From NCBI RefSeq assembly GCF_050947335.1, contig NC_134993.1, forward strand, positions 16,306,001 through 16,370,000: 64,000 nucleotides of DNA. Direction: 5' to 3'. The position numbers were made by a program, and so were the translations under genes. Below, one piece after another: positions 11,459-24,500 of the stretch (its first letter is position 1; every line of letters begins with the position of its first letter). The notes beneath the pieces were generated by a model. The model was not told the DNA's origin, did not search any database, and saw nothing but the letters and a program-made list of their open reading frames with translations. The DNA comes from Megachile rotundata (Eukaryota > Arthropoda > Insecta > Hymenoptera > Megachilidae).

Positions 11459-11858
11459 CCGTTCAGAGTTCTGTGCTCTTCGATATATGTTTTATACTGT
11501 GTGTGTATTCAGAAAGAAACATGTTTTGAACGCGATAACTGCATTTTATTGAATTATCGTCTCATGTTCAAATGGATATTGTAGTAAGTTTTTACAGTAT
11601 AAGTTCTTATAAATATTAAGTACTTCCTTGCAAATGTTTTATACATATGTCCTAACCTAACAAATTTTGCCGACATTTTTTTTCCTGTTCGTAATGTTGT
11701 TGCACGAAATTCTGTTAAATTTGATTAACTATTTTTATTCATAATTATAAGTATAATTATAGAAAGTGATAAAAAATGTTTTGTTTGAAAATATTTCAAA
11801 GCGCGTGCTGGACAATCTAACCTACAAACGTGTCAGTAACGGAGTAATAACGCATACG

Positions 11859-11869
11859 TAGCGCCACAT
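11859..11869 (-). promoter_or_regulatory. Partial CTCF-like motif
   Basis: The plus strand reads TAGCGCCACAT, so the minus strand reads ATGTGGCGCTA. This is close to the GGTGGCGCTA-type core reported for insect CTCF. It is weaker than the site at 11443. Confidence 0.25.
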
Positions 11870-12531
11870 AACGCGTGTATATACGTTTTCTATATATATG
11901 TATATACATAAATAGCCAGAGATAATACCGCACGTGCACGGTACATTAGAGTGACGTAAACGATAATTCGATCCATACTATACTCATAGCCGTATTCGTT
12001 TAAGATTGTGGCTGTTCATATCTATAAATGAAGTCATAAGTATCTAGCCATGTGGTCGCATCACGTGTGCGCGGATGAATGAAACAGTGTAATTTAAAGA
12101 CTCGTACTTTCGATGATGAATAGGAATCTCTCGCATAGTAATCTGTCTTATCAAATTTCATACTGTAACTACCAGGGTCATGTTTATTACCATGCAAAAT
12201 ATAGATACCAGGCCTTATAGAAGTATTTACTACTCTATTTTAAAAACTTTTTGATACAAGGGTATTATTAATTTCACAGACATCAAAATAACATTGTTAT
12301 TATTATTATAAGGAGTGATTTATATGCATAAGGCCTACAATGTTTTAGATACAGCTCTGAGTATACCTCCTTCATTCTCTTGTTATCCTGTTACATTATT
12401 TTTAGTTCAGGATATAAACCTTTAGATGGCGTTGATCCATTTTTAATTAATGTGGGGAATGAGGAAATACAAACAAAACACATAGACAATTTTTTATTAT
12501 TAGAATTTAATATTTGAACATTATGTTACAG

Positions 12532-12732
12532 AAAATCCTAGCGAAAAGAGCAATTTCTTTGGAACAACATTGGTTTAAACGGATTGTGAAGATGGTGGAG
12601 ACGATCTCGATGAAGCTGCTGATCGATCAGCAGACACAGTTCGGCAATGATCGACAACTGGAGCCGTCAGACTGCATCTTTGTCTTCAAATGCACCGAGT
12701 CGGATTATGAGGAACCATCGTCGGATGAAGAG
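12532..12732 (+). CDS. Candidate first coding exon A of an unidentified multi-promoter gene
   Basis: A good acceptor (TTATGTTACAG) precedes the exon. The ATG at 12592 in context GAAG-ATG-G opens 47 codons starting MVETISMKLLIDQQTQFG and ending TESDYEEPSSDEE. The frame stops exactly in phase 0 at a strong donor (GAG|GTGAGT). Codon use is markedly more GC-rich than the flanking DNA and the acidic serine end looks protein-like. No downstream partner exon lies nearby, so it should join a distant exon. I do not recognise the protein. The frame is open through the upstream part of the exon too, but the ATG at 12592 is the natural start. Confidence 0.55.
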
Positions 12733-12882
12733 GTGAGTACAATTTATTATAGCATGCAAGTAGACTTGAACATTTTTAAATATTGGCGCCTTGAAGTACG
12801 CGTAACATAACGCGTCGAATATTTAGATTTTGTGAAATATCAATTTATTTGTAATATCATTTAATTGATACATTCTCATTTT

Positions 12883-12933
12883 AAAGTATTCAATAGCTTT
12901 TAAAGGTTTACAAAAAAGTATTCAATAGCTTTT
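12883..12933 (+). repeat. Short direct repeat
   Basis: The 19-mer AAAGTATTCAATAGCTTTT occurs at 12883-12901 and again at 12915-12933. The two copies are 32 bp apart and identical. This is a recent local duplication in AT-rich sequence. Confidence 0.8.
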
Positions 12934-15900
12934 TTAGCGATAATGTGTCTTAACATTGCAATTTATTTTTTTTCTTTATCAACTAACATTTCATGACTGA
13001 AAATAAACGCGACACAAAAGAAAATTGCCGTACGTAATTATTCAATAACGCATTACGTTTTTTTTTGAGTACATGTCGTAGTTGAAAGCTCGAACAATAG
13101 TCAGAGAGTAAGTAAAGTTTCGTTTTTATGCTGAAAAATGTTGCAAACTGCAGAAAAACGTGGAAACAAAAATGTTTCCCCGGTTGTTACAGTTGGAAAC
13201 TTGGTGCTTGCACAATGAGATTTTCACAATGAATTTCGAACCGTGCCAGTTGTTAGATGCAAAGTAATGCCCGCAATAATCATAGCCCTTTATAAAACGA
13301 TTCCCACGAAACAACCTCGTTTACTTTCACCATGCAATCGTTAGCCACTATTAAAAATTACAACAGAATTACACGAGAGAAAGGGAGAGGCTCACGATGG
13401 CACACGTGAACCTTGCAGATCCTTTTGTCGAGTCGATGCGGGATACAACGGCATTCTTTCTCGGTCACGATTGGATTCCTGCTTCGTCTTCTTGCATTCT
13501 ATCCGCACCTTTCGACAAATAACTTGGGTTACTATGATTTCAGAGATTTATGATTACTCCAAAAGTTTACTATTGTAGTTGTTGAAGCGACAATATTTTC
13601 TTGGAATTATTTCAAAGATGCTTGGGTAGACTCTTGTTATATTGCCTCCGACTTATATCGATTGTATAGTTTATATTGTTTGAAATCCACATGAAAGTTG
13701 GTAAGGTGATAATATAGAGTCTACAGAGTTCTCACGAGCAGTATAAGAAATTGATTTCTTGTATTTCCTATATGCGGCCTGGTATCATGTTAGCACCCAT
13801 TAAGAATCCGTTTCGAACCGTGGGTGAAATGATTTCCAGGAGAAAGGATTAAGTGCAAAAGCCATGACGCAATGTTAACGGGCCACTATAGTGTTGATTT
13901 ACACTCCTTCCTCGATATAAAGCGATTTCGTGCTCTCTCTTTCACCGGGTTCACTAATAAAACGGAAAGAAGGAAAAAACGAAAGTACCTCGTAACCCGT
14001 TTACCGATGTTCTTTGATCGAGTTATATGCTTATTTTACACAAAAATAAAAACGCAATAAATTACAGACATTCATAATTTCCGCTCCATTTACTGTATCT
14101 TATAGTTACAATTATTTTTATTTACATTATTCCTGCAGTTACAATTTTTCCAATTATTGTTTATGTTCGATAATTTTTCTATCCGTGAACCAATTTTTCT
14201 TACGTTTCTCACGTTCTGTTTTCTTCCGCTGTCTTCTTAACACACGTTTTTCTAAACTGGCAATCTTTCTTCTCTGCTTTGTTCGTTTACACGGGTTCTT
14301 TCTTTTTCCTCATCTCAGTCTTCCTCCCTCGTTTCTTCAATTATTTATTGCCTCCGTTTTGGACGCCCTAATTCATCCGACCACTTTCCCTTTCGGCTGC
14401 TCTTTTATCCAGTTCCGCCCATTCATACCGATCGCGAGGTTAGCGTCGCGTGGGCCGTACGGGACCTTTGAGAATTAATAGAAAGAAACCTCAACAAGAT
14501 TTTAAGTTCCCTTGATTCACACGGAGAATGTTGAATGACGAAACAACGTGTTTGAGTCAAAAGCATTTGGCACTTCCGGAAAGTTTTAGGTAATAATGAA
14601 CCTTGTTCTGATAGATGAAACCTCTGTTTAATTATCATCCAATTTTCGGTAGAATAAATTAGCGTGGTGGGTGTGAAATTAAACGTTTCGTCCGGCTGAC
14701 AGGATTTTTATTACCTTCCGTCTCGGACACGCTTTATTGCTTGCTTTGTCATGAAAATTGCGTGTTTCCGTGCTCGGCAGCACTATTCAAGAACATAATA
14801 AACTTTCCTGCCGCCCTTTTTCGTTTTCAAATCCTCCGACTCACGTTCCACCGGCTTTTAGCCATTTTTCTCTGGTCGCACCCTTTTTATCTTCCCGCCC
14901 GAGCTTTCCTACACGTCTTCATTCAGACGGTTTCTTTCCTCTATCGACCACCCGCGAACAGGTTATCCCCGACACTGCCACGTACGCACTTCGCTCTTCT
15001 TCCGGTACACACTTCATCTTCCCGTTAACGGCGAAGCAGAGGTTTTATTGTCGCACTCTCATTTATCATATCTACTTGTCGCCGGATGTCGTGAATAGAA
15101 GACAGTTCTCTCTTGAATGTTTGATCGTTGTGCAAGCTGCGGAGTCTTGCAGTAAAGAAAAATTCCATCCTACCATGATATATAAATATCGTGTAGGAAT
15201 CTCAAGTATTCGGTTTAAGTACTTTGCTATTTAAGCAGAACCAGATTCAGGTACTACCAGATATCTAAAAGATACCAATTCTATTTTTTGTGTTAGACCA
15301 ACAATTCAGATGGAAGTATGATTTAAATCCACAGTTATTTGAATTAGCATGGTCAGTTGATTTAAACTATGTTACCGTCGAACATTAGAAATCCAAACAG
15401 ACGAGACGGATGATCGAACAGAAATCAAGCTGTCAATATTTCCGGTCGAGCTTATTTTCGACCACCGCCGGTAGGTATCGTTTGAAAGTCGGTCGCTAGG
15501 AAGGCAGTCGGGATATTTTCTAAACTGACCGATTAAAATCAAATCGTCGTCACGCGGCGGGTCTCGTGCCAGAATTCCTAATGGATAAATATCCTGGCCC
15601 GGGACGTCTCTTCTCTTACTTTACGAGCTAAAACGTATCGTTTATTCCCCGGAATAGCGGCCCATTAATTCGGACACTTTTGCACCGCATTTGTTGCGCG
15701 AAATCCTCGGCTCGTTCGAGACGCCTTTCGACTAAATATATATTCACTGTTCTGGCCGAGCTTTTCGTCACAAAGGTTCGTGTCACTTAGTGTTTTGTCA
15801 CTCTTTCAATTTGCCTTTTGTACGCTTTTCACCTCTCAAACATAATTCTGTGATAAACTAAATATTTGGAAATCTCTGCCATTGTCTATTTATTATCCTC

Positions 15901-16031
15901 CTGTTTCCACTCCTTGTTTTCAACGAAGAATCGTAGCACAAGAAAAGGAAAATCAGTTTGCGTTAACGTTGTTAATTATGTTTGACTTTTCCGTGCACTG
16001 GTCCGGCGAATGTTCATTTTCGGCAAGAACA

Positions 16032-16045
16032 TTTAACGCGTTAAA
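16032..16045. repeat. Perfect 14-bp palindrome
   Basis: TTTAACGCGTTAAA is its own reverse complement. It is followed immediately by a further ACGCGT. It could be a dimeric transcription factor site; its function is unknown. Confidence 0.6.
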
Positions 16046-19000
16046 CGCGTGAAACCGCTCGAACGTGGCGGCGTGTAGCGAGACGATACCAGAGCGTGAA
16101 CCATCGGCACCGACGTGACCCGCATCAGGATAATTCACGATATTCACAGTCGAGCAGTTTTCGGTGCAGCGAGCCGAGGCAATTCAATTTTAAAAGCAAC
16201 ACGCTTCATAATATATTATCGAAGCGATGGCTAGTATGGTCGCTGTTACCTGGCGATAATGAGGCACCAGTCTATCATAGGGAAATGTTTTAATCGTCGT
16301 GGCTAGGCTTAATTTATGTGCCTTCTCGAGACACTGCTTTTTGTATCATAATAATGTCAATTTATAAATGTATACTAGTAAATGATGTTTCTTGGTAAAA
16401 TCTATTTGCACTTTTATGATTAAGTTTGGGTACTGACAGTTGATGTGTTACTTATTTTAGGTGCTATTGTTCTGGTCCTCTCGGTATTCAACTGTTGCTT
16501 GATATAGATATTTCAAGACGGGACATTTTGGTGCAGAACTGAAATATTTCAATTTTCCTAAATTTAGGTACCTTACATACCGAGGTGCTTCAAGTACCTG
16601 AAGTGTCTAAAAAGATTAAGGTAACTTTTGCGGTAGTCAAGAAAAATGAAAGAACCCATAGAAAAATATTCGAGTTCATCGACGCAGTTGTTGATTTTCA
16701 ACGGGTTCAACATTATTATTATCATCGCTTCGATAAATCATCGTTGCTTGCGTTGGCAACCATTTCATCCTGCGAAACTCCCATGACACTCTTTTTCGAA
16801 TCGTTTCCAAGCGTATTGCCAAAAGATAAATCAATAGTTGCGATGATGCTGGCGGCGGAGGAGAAGAAAAGCCTAGACAGCTCCAGCTGCAGTTTATTTC
16901 GAGCTTTAGCTTCACGGATGCATAGACAGAAACGCATACTGTGGTTAGAACAAGAGCAACCAGAGGAGACACCGACGCACACGTGCTAAGACACGAGGAA
17001 ATAGATTATTTATTGGCCTGTAAAATTCGTCTAGCATTGCCATTCTCCTTGTTATAGCGACATCGCCACGCTAGTAAATACAACAAACTATTTTATTGCT
17101 GTATAATAATATCTACGTGAGAAACAGTGGGATTTTGTCATCCTGTTCTAGACAATGGGCTGTTAATTAACGTGATATGAGCTACTTTAAAAATTGACAA
17201 TCTCAGTCGCTCTACTAAGTTACTTTGGGTTTAACATTGTAATTTTAGTGCCCGTTGCTGTGATGCATAGCCAAGGTTTAACGTTTTAAGCACTCGTTTG
17301 ATAGCTTAATTCTGGATACTATAGGTACTCGGCTATACGGATAAGTTTTACATTAGATCTAGGATTCTACAATTTATCTATCGTAGGTTCTGTACGTTCC
17401 TTATTCTCTTTCTTATGAGTAGATGTGTTTCAAAGACACGTGTAACATGTATCGTTCAGATCGACAAACACATTTTGCAGATATTTCGGTACTTAGACCA
17501 GCATTAGTTGCTCGCGGTTCTTAAGCTTTGTAGCCGATATTTCCGAATATTACCAGTCGACAAAAGGCTTTGTTAATTATTATTCGTTGAAACGAGAATA
17601 TGCGAGGAGGATCTTGAATGAACGTGGAGAACAAAAGTCCGGGTAGTAAATTGTTCGCGAGGGTGTATTCTTGTTCGTATGCAAATACACAGACATAATG
17701 TACTCTTAGATCTTCCTAAAGTCTGGAGTAACCTCATCTTGATTCCGTAAAAATCGATTGAATCGCATGTAAAATGCATCCCATCAATAAAATGTATCCT
17801 GTCTACCACGGTGCTTTAATATAAGGACGCAAACGCGTCCGGTTTTATCGGTTCTGCGTATCGGCTGCACAATTAAAGGCCTGATTTATTGTGAGTTTTC
17901 TGGGTATGAATAATTCACGCGTTAAATTATTCATAAGCCGTGCGCGTCGCGTGCCTTGTAAAAGGTAACTAATTCAAAAATAGGAACGTAACAGACAGAA
18001 ACGTAGGGTGAGTAGGAAAAAGGTACCGGCAGAAGGGTGCAAAACCGACTCGTAATTAAACTTAATTACCGGCCAGAAAGTAGTTACACCGTTGCCAAGT
18101 AGAAGTCCATCTTTCGAGTTCGATCGAGCCCTGAAACAGAGGTTCAATTATATTTCTTCTCTTTCTGCCGGTGTTAGGCATTGAATCGTTAAAAAAAATT
18201 ACCGACGGAAGAGAAAATTAACGTCCGGGAAAAGCTACGACCGGAGGTAATTAGACTGCGCTGGAAAAAAACATTGACAAGATTGTCTTTGATCGCTCGA
18301 CAATTCAAGCCAGTTAATTAAGGATCAGTTAGGTCAATTACTTTACTCAGAAGGTTCAAAATTCGAGAACCTACATTATCCGAATTATTTGAAATTATGT
18401 GGACATAAGAAAATATTTAGAGTGTCGTAACTGTCCTAAATCGTATTCAATTCGATATCCTACCGGGTTAAAGAGCAAGCAAGTCACTAGTCGATTTGTT
18501 CGCTTTGTTCCGCTCAACTATTTCTGTACGGGCTCCGGTATAGTATGTTCGTTCGCACGCATGGGTTTTGCCGTTTCTACGAGCCCGTCGAGAGAACTTG
18601 TCCGCCAGGGGACACGAAAACAGATTAAGGTCTATTTACACGTAGCCACGCAGAAGCTGTAAGGTATCGGGAAATACGGTGTGATCGGTTTATCGAATCG
18701 CCAGGCTAGGCGTAAATAGTCTCCTTTGATCTTTGGGCGCTTTGAGGCTGCCGCGAAAAATGTAAATTTTCTGCCCTCTGGCGATACAGGAATTATGAAG
18801 GGCTATCGTAATTCGAATAGTGTTCAAAAGGGACCACAGCTTTCATTTTCTTCTAATTCTATCAAATACGGAGTTGATTTACGCGGGAGGAAATTGACCG
18901 ATGTTCATGAAAATGAATGTTTCGACCATGGTTTCGTTATCGTTGTTGGCTTGAAAAGTCAAACGGCGAATACGGCCATTTCGCTCGGTCACAGACTGCG

Positions 19001-21459
19001 AGATAATCGGATTACCGAATTACAGAGGAGAGCTTGAGATCTGGATATTGCGTTTCGAGGTCAAGTAATATTCTGGTGCACCATTAATACTACCGGGGAA
19101 TAGCCGCGATATGTAAATGGCGGAACTAAACCCTTTCGACCCGGCTTCAAACTTTGAGTAACAAGTATTGTACTTGGCTCCTACAAGTATCTGCCAAGTT
19201 TTTCTTAATCCGTGTACTCTGAAGATATACATTTTCATAAAATGTCTTCTCCTTTAACTGGAAATATATGAATCTACCGACTTATAATTTTGCTTCTTTG
19301 TGTAACTTGAAGTTATCGAGATTATGGGATTCTAAAATTCGAGGACATAGTACAAAAAGAGTTGTCTTCGATTAAATAGAAAAAGAATCGGTGCCAGAAG
19401 GAAAAAGCAGCAGCATTCGTGACCGAGATCAGTCTGGTTACACGCAAACTTATCGACCGCTGGTTTTCAATTTCAAGGATCGTTTCGAAATCAGTTCCGA
19501 TACATCGGTGGCATATTTTAGCCGGTACTTTTATTCAGCAACCCCGGCGATTCGATTCGCGAGTCGCCATACGTCGCAGCCGAGTTAACAGTCGATCGTT
19601 TCCGGTCGGTTATCGTGAAGGGAAATCGTGACGTGGTCGACCAGCATATTCTGCGTGTACCAGCCGATAAGACAGGATTTATTGTGCCAACGTAGGACTA
19701 CGAACGATTGTTCTCCGTTTAATATCGGGGACGATGAAACGCGGAGATGCGACGATAATTAACAGGCAACCCACCACCAGCGTCCACTACTTTCCAATAC
19801 TTTATTCGCCTGCGTGTAACGACAGCTTGGAACACGTGTGTCGCGAAATTGTTGGAACTGAAACTCCATTGTTTCGGTAAGCGTAATTAAAACTCGGACA
19901 ACGTTGAATGGCGAGCACGAGTGCCTCTAAATATGGTAATTTTGTTGCTGAAACATTCGGTTTGATTCTTTAACCGTGCTGAAATCCGATACACTGCACG
20001 TTGTTTGCTTCTATATTAATTTTCATCTGGTTAGTGGATCTGGAACTATTTCACGTTTATTTTATAGCGTTGTCACTCTAATTCTGGGAACAAAACTTGA
20101 TACATTCGCAGAAGCAGTACAAAACTTCCGCAACTCGAATCACGCCTCAGATAGAAATATCGATGCCTCCTCGTTTGAAGAAGCCATCGAAATACGATGG
20201 TACTGTAAAAAAATACGGGAACAGGATTTGAACGTCTTTTCGTGGGTATTGGATACTCGTATCGCCGGTCACACTGCAAATAGGAAGAAAAAATCTGCAG
20301 AAATCGCTGGACCGCGACCTGTTCGGGCCACTTTCACCTCTGACGTGCTACGGCAAGGCTGACTGGCCGTAACTTCGATACACGAATAAGAGAAAAAGAA
20401 CGAGCAACTGGAAAACCGGTACAAAATTTGACTCGTTTTAATTCCGTTTAACTTTCGTTCTCCGTATTGGCATTGGGATTGTTTTCAACAGAGCGTGTGA
20501 GGCAATTGAAGTAGACGATTCGACAAACTGTAGCAATATCGATGATATCTTCGAATTGAGAAACTCGAAATTGCTTTGTTCCGAGAACGACGATTGTGTC
20601 ACAAGGAAAAATTGTGGGGCAAGGGGTTCAAGGATCACGCGATACATTGATTTCTTTTACAATTTGTGTTTTTCTGTTCGTAATCGAATTCTTACGACTA
20701 GGGAAGTCGTTTGACGCACTGTGTTATGTTTGAGGGTACCTTATACTTGTATAATACAGACGCACCACGTGCGTCTTCCAAAAAAATCTTCCAAGATCAA
20801 GTTGTGCAAAGAATTCAGAAAAAAAGAGTAACAAAAATAAAGGATTTTTCTTTCTGAAAGGAAGTCGGCCAAAAGTAATTTTGTGATTTTGTTTGGAAAC
20901 GGTATGAATATCGTTTGCAGGTACAATGAAATCAGTCCGTATTCACGACGATTGCAATTAATCTTGTCGCAATGTCTTAATGCAACTGGGAGAAAAATAA
21001 TTGCCAGATATTGTGCGCCCCTCGATACACATTGTTTCGTGTGGCTTGACGTCATTGTTGGTTCGTTATGCTCGATCCCGACGGCTTTTGTCGCATTGGT
21101 GCACGCGTAACCGGGGCCTCCGATGCATTTGAAAACGAAACCCAATTCCAGTGAACGCGTTTCGCGGCTTTTGAACTACCGCCGTTTGGCTATTCAACGC
21201 TTGCGTCGAACAGAGTTTTCGAGGGCAGTTTTTCCTTTCAACCCCCTCGGGCGTCTGTTTTATTGTCCCGTAATCTCTGAATAATTTCGGTTTTTATTTT
21301 CTTTCGGAATTTTTGCATTTCGTTTAATTAAACCCGAGTGTTGCTAGAGAAGTAGTCCGAGGTTTCGACACGCGAGAGGATTAATAAAAGTGGCGAACGC
21401 AGTTCGCTTTTTAAATATTCACGACTTCGGGGCTTTCAAATCTGGGAATATAGTTCTCT

Positions 21460-21595
21460 GGAATGTAAAGGTTTTGGACACAACTTTGAATCTTTTCAGT
21501 GTTTCGATCCTTAAGACCTTTGGAACTTTGAAACTTTTGGATCTTCAGAATGTCGCATCTTTGGAACTTGGTAACTTTGGGAAATAGTTAGTAGA
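21460..21595 (+). repeat. Degenerate short-unit array (ACTTTG/GGAACTT type)
   Basis: Variants of TTGGAACTTTG recur roughly every 10-20 bp (for example CCTTTGGAACTTTGAAACTT and CTTTGGAACTTGGTAACTTT). The pattern is too diverged to be called a simple microsatellite. Similar arrays are seen elsewhere in the window. Confidence 0.5.
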
Positions 21596-24500
21596 TCCAA
21601 AGTTAGCATCTTCAAAAATCGATGTCCATAAAACTTTGCACTGCCCCAGGGTACAGTATAGAAAAGTTCAAGAAATTTACAACGAAACGCTGGATATTTC
21701 AGCAAAGGCATAGTTGTTTCAGCGGTTGAATTTCATTCGAACGTGTTTCATGCTCGAAATAATTCACTGTTCAGCGATGGAAGGTCGAACGAGTTCCTGT
21801 CGTGGAGAGCATTAAGCGTATCGTTGTGGCCTTTGAGAGAACGATAGGTCGTTTATGGACGGTGCGCGCGTGAATTCTTCTAGCTGGCAGCAGAAGCCCG
21901 GGCACTCGTAATCCGAGTGCTCCCTCGGAAGCGAATGTTCCTCGACCTGGTAATTCAGCTACGAAACGGGTTCAACGATCATCAGCTCGCGAACTGCCCA
22001 TTCGTGTACCATCTCCTTCAACTTTGTAGCTTATTGATAATTCCGGAAATTCGTTCAAAATCCTAATTAGATAAATTATCGTTTCTTATTTACTGAAGAT
22101 TATTTCAGTCCTCGAGGTCTCTACATTTACTAGGACATGTACAATGTAATTATCTCAGTTTCCCAACTTTATTTCAAACCAAGATATTTTGACGTGTTCT
22201 AAAATTTCCCGGGATATGAAGTTGCAGTAACTAGAGAATCGTCGAAATTGGATTTGTTCCACAAAGTATAAAAGTGTACCAAGTGTACATGCAACTGGAG
22301 AGAAAGGACACCGGTCGTTGCAGTCTTCGTTTTCCCCGTATCTCCGTCGAGTAGACATTACTTTCACTTAATTAGTCAGCTGGTGGGCATCTATGGAGCA
22401 CGTAACGTCATCTCAACTTAATGATCCTTACATCAGACTCTTGCTTCTTGCGCAACTTTTGCTCGCAGCTGTCCGGACTAACCTGCTCTCACTTTTTCTC
22501 GGTCCTGATGACAAGACGCGGACCTTGACCCACAAACCAACTCATTGATCATTATTGTACGTGCCCTTTTTCAGCATGGATGGCTATCAGGGCAATGTCT
22601 GACAGCAATATAATACCCTATAATCTGAACAAACAAGGATGATATTAAGTAGGATGTCGATGTAGGACTATGTGATGGATGACAAGGGATTGTTGGATTT
22701 AATTTTAGGTATTAGAGTACTGCTTCTGAGACTTGTTGACAATTTGGAGAAGCCACCAATGGCCCACGGGGAACCCATGACATAACAGGTGCTTACAAAG
22801 GCCCTAGGGAGTATTTGGTGTCTTCCACAGCAATGTGACACATTGTAATTCAAATAAACATACTCGTTTGTTTGGGTCGTAATGTCACGCTACTCCTAGA
22901 GATAGTCCTGACGTCCCTTCGTGCTCCAGGGAAATATACTAGGTTTACGTGACCCGATAACGTGTCTCGATGGATACAGGCAAAGTGTTCAGGTTGGATT
23001 TATGCCGCAGGTTCAGTCACCTTCGATCACAGCACGCCTAAATGTCACTCGATGCCTTGGAACGTGACCAGAGCGTGAAAGCTGGTGTGCAACGATCCCT
23101 TTAAAGACTATAACATTTCGTACAGCCTCGATCGTGCAACCATCAGGATAATCCAAGAAGCCTTTGAAATCGCGTGTTCCTGAGCTGTCTTGGTTCTACT
23201 TTTCGCCTTGTTCTACACCAATTTCGTCGATTCGTAACTGTTGAAAAGTGATTGTTCTTCTCTTTCCCAAAATCAACACTGATCATTCAGTTGACGCGAG
23301 AGTCATCAGTGTTTTCACTTTCATCCGTCATCGTCCCTTTGGTTCGATCATTTTTGTCAGCTTGCCCGCTTGTCTCCTATTGTTTCTTTTTCCACTAGCA
23401 ATATAAGCGTAACCAGGACTTTTGTTAGTCGCATAATTCTCGTTTCCATCATCGTACACAATCTCTACTTCGCAGTATTATTTTCGTCAGCTTGTTCGTT
23501 TGTCAACGTTCCCGCTTGCTTAATCGCAGCCATCTTGGGTCTTGAAGGTCTTAAAACTTGTAGAATACCTCTATAAAACACGTCAGGTGCAATAGGTAGT
23601 ATATTTTAGCTACAAAACATATAAGAGGTGACAAACACTCTGTAACACATGTTACGTTGAAAGTATAATTAAAGTGTTACCTAATTAAGTAAACCCGAAA
23701 GCGTCTGGAGATTACGAATGTATTGCGAAGTATCGATCTGGTATTAGTTATTTTTTTCGGGGGGTGAAAGTGGGTGATGGGGTGCAGCTGGTTAGACCGG
23801 CAACGAGCGAGTAAAAAGAAGGCCGGGTCTTGTCGCCTCGGCCAAACTTGAAGACCGGGCACGATATTTGGCCGGGATCCAATGTATAGTCGGTCGAGGA
23901 GGGTCCGCGTCTCGTGGCTTGGATTTCTGGTGATTTCGAGGGAGGTGGTGTTGGCGCTGGGTGGAAGGTGAAAGAGGCGGAGGCGCCTGGGCGTCCCCAG
24001 GGGCAACAGGTACCCACACATACACGGCACCGTTAAGCTTTTCTTTGCCGTTGCAGATACGCCCGGCCACGTGCTCGCGTTAAATATAACGTCTGCCCTC
24101 CTCGTTGTCTTCCTCTCCCGTCTGCCACACCAGCCAACCCACCCTCTGGGGCTGTATCGCGACCGAATCCGACGTGTTTCTGCTTTCGATGCTAACTGCC
24201 GGTAATTGCGATGTAATTGTGGAAACCAAACTCGATTTGCCAACAATTTCGATGTGTCGCCTGCTTTATTGCTTCCCAGATTTCGGAACTTGAGATATGT
24301 TAATTAAACGCCGCTCGCTAACGCGATTTTTGATCATTCCTTTGTTAACCACTTCTTCTATTCCTTTGTCGTTTCTAAGTCTCAGATGTAACTAATTTAT
24401 ACAGTTGGAACGTTACTGAGGTTACGCAATGTTTATCGAGATACGTTCAAGGTAACAGGATATCGAAATTTGAATATCGACGACCCTGGTCGTGGACTAA

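Larger units (their letters stand above)
11175..12531. promoter_or_regulatory. Intergenic boundary with CTCF-like motifs and possible upstream promoter
   Basis: This interval separates the gene cluster from the long non-coding domain. It holds the nessun dorma 3' UTR (no canonical AATAAA seen close to the stop), a TA-rich low-complexity stretch at about 11878-11912, a palindromic GCACGTGC at about 11931-11938, and three CTCF-like core motifs listed separately. The acceptor at 12530-12531 implies a non-coding exon somewhere upstream, perhaps in this interval. A short minus-strand frame (12000-12233) is discussed in the findings. Confidence 0.4.

Noticed and set aside
16585..16989. 134-codon plus-strand ORF
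   Set aside because: Starts with GTG, is overlapped by two antisense ORFs and shows no motif or splice context.
20741..21145. 134-codon minus-strand ORF, Cys and hydrophobic-rich
   Set aside because: No signal peptide or family pattern that I recognise. A plus-strand frame overlaps it; best explained by chance.
21440..21475. Partial match to the miR-1 sequence (TGGAATGTAAAG)
   Set aside because: The match ends after 12 bases and no hairpin partner is present nearby.
22500..22900. Stretch of different texture from its surroundings, considered as a transposon
   Set aside because: No inverted termini, target duplication or transposase-like frame was found.
23677..24246. 189-codon minus-strand ORF with two further overlapping minus-strand ORFs
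   Set aside because: Three frames of the same strand are open at once because the stretch is GC-rich. This points to composition, not coding.
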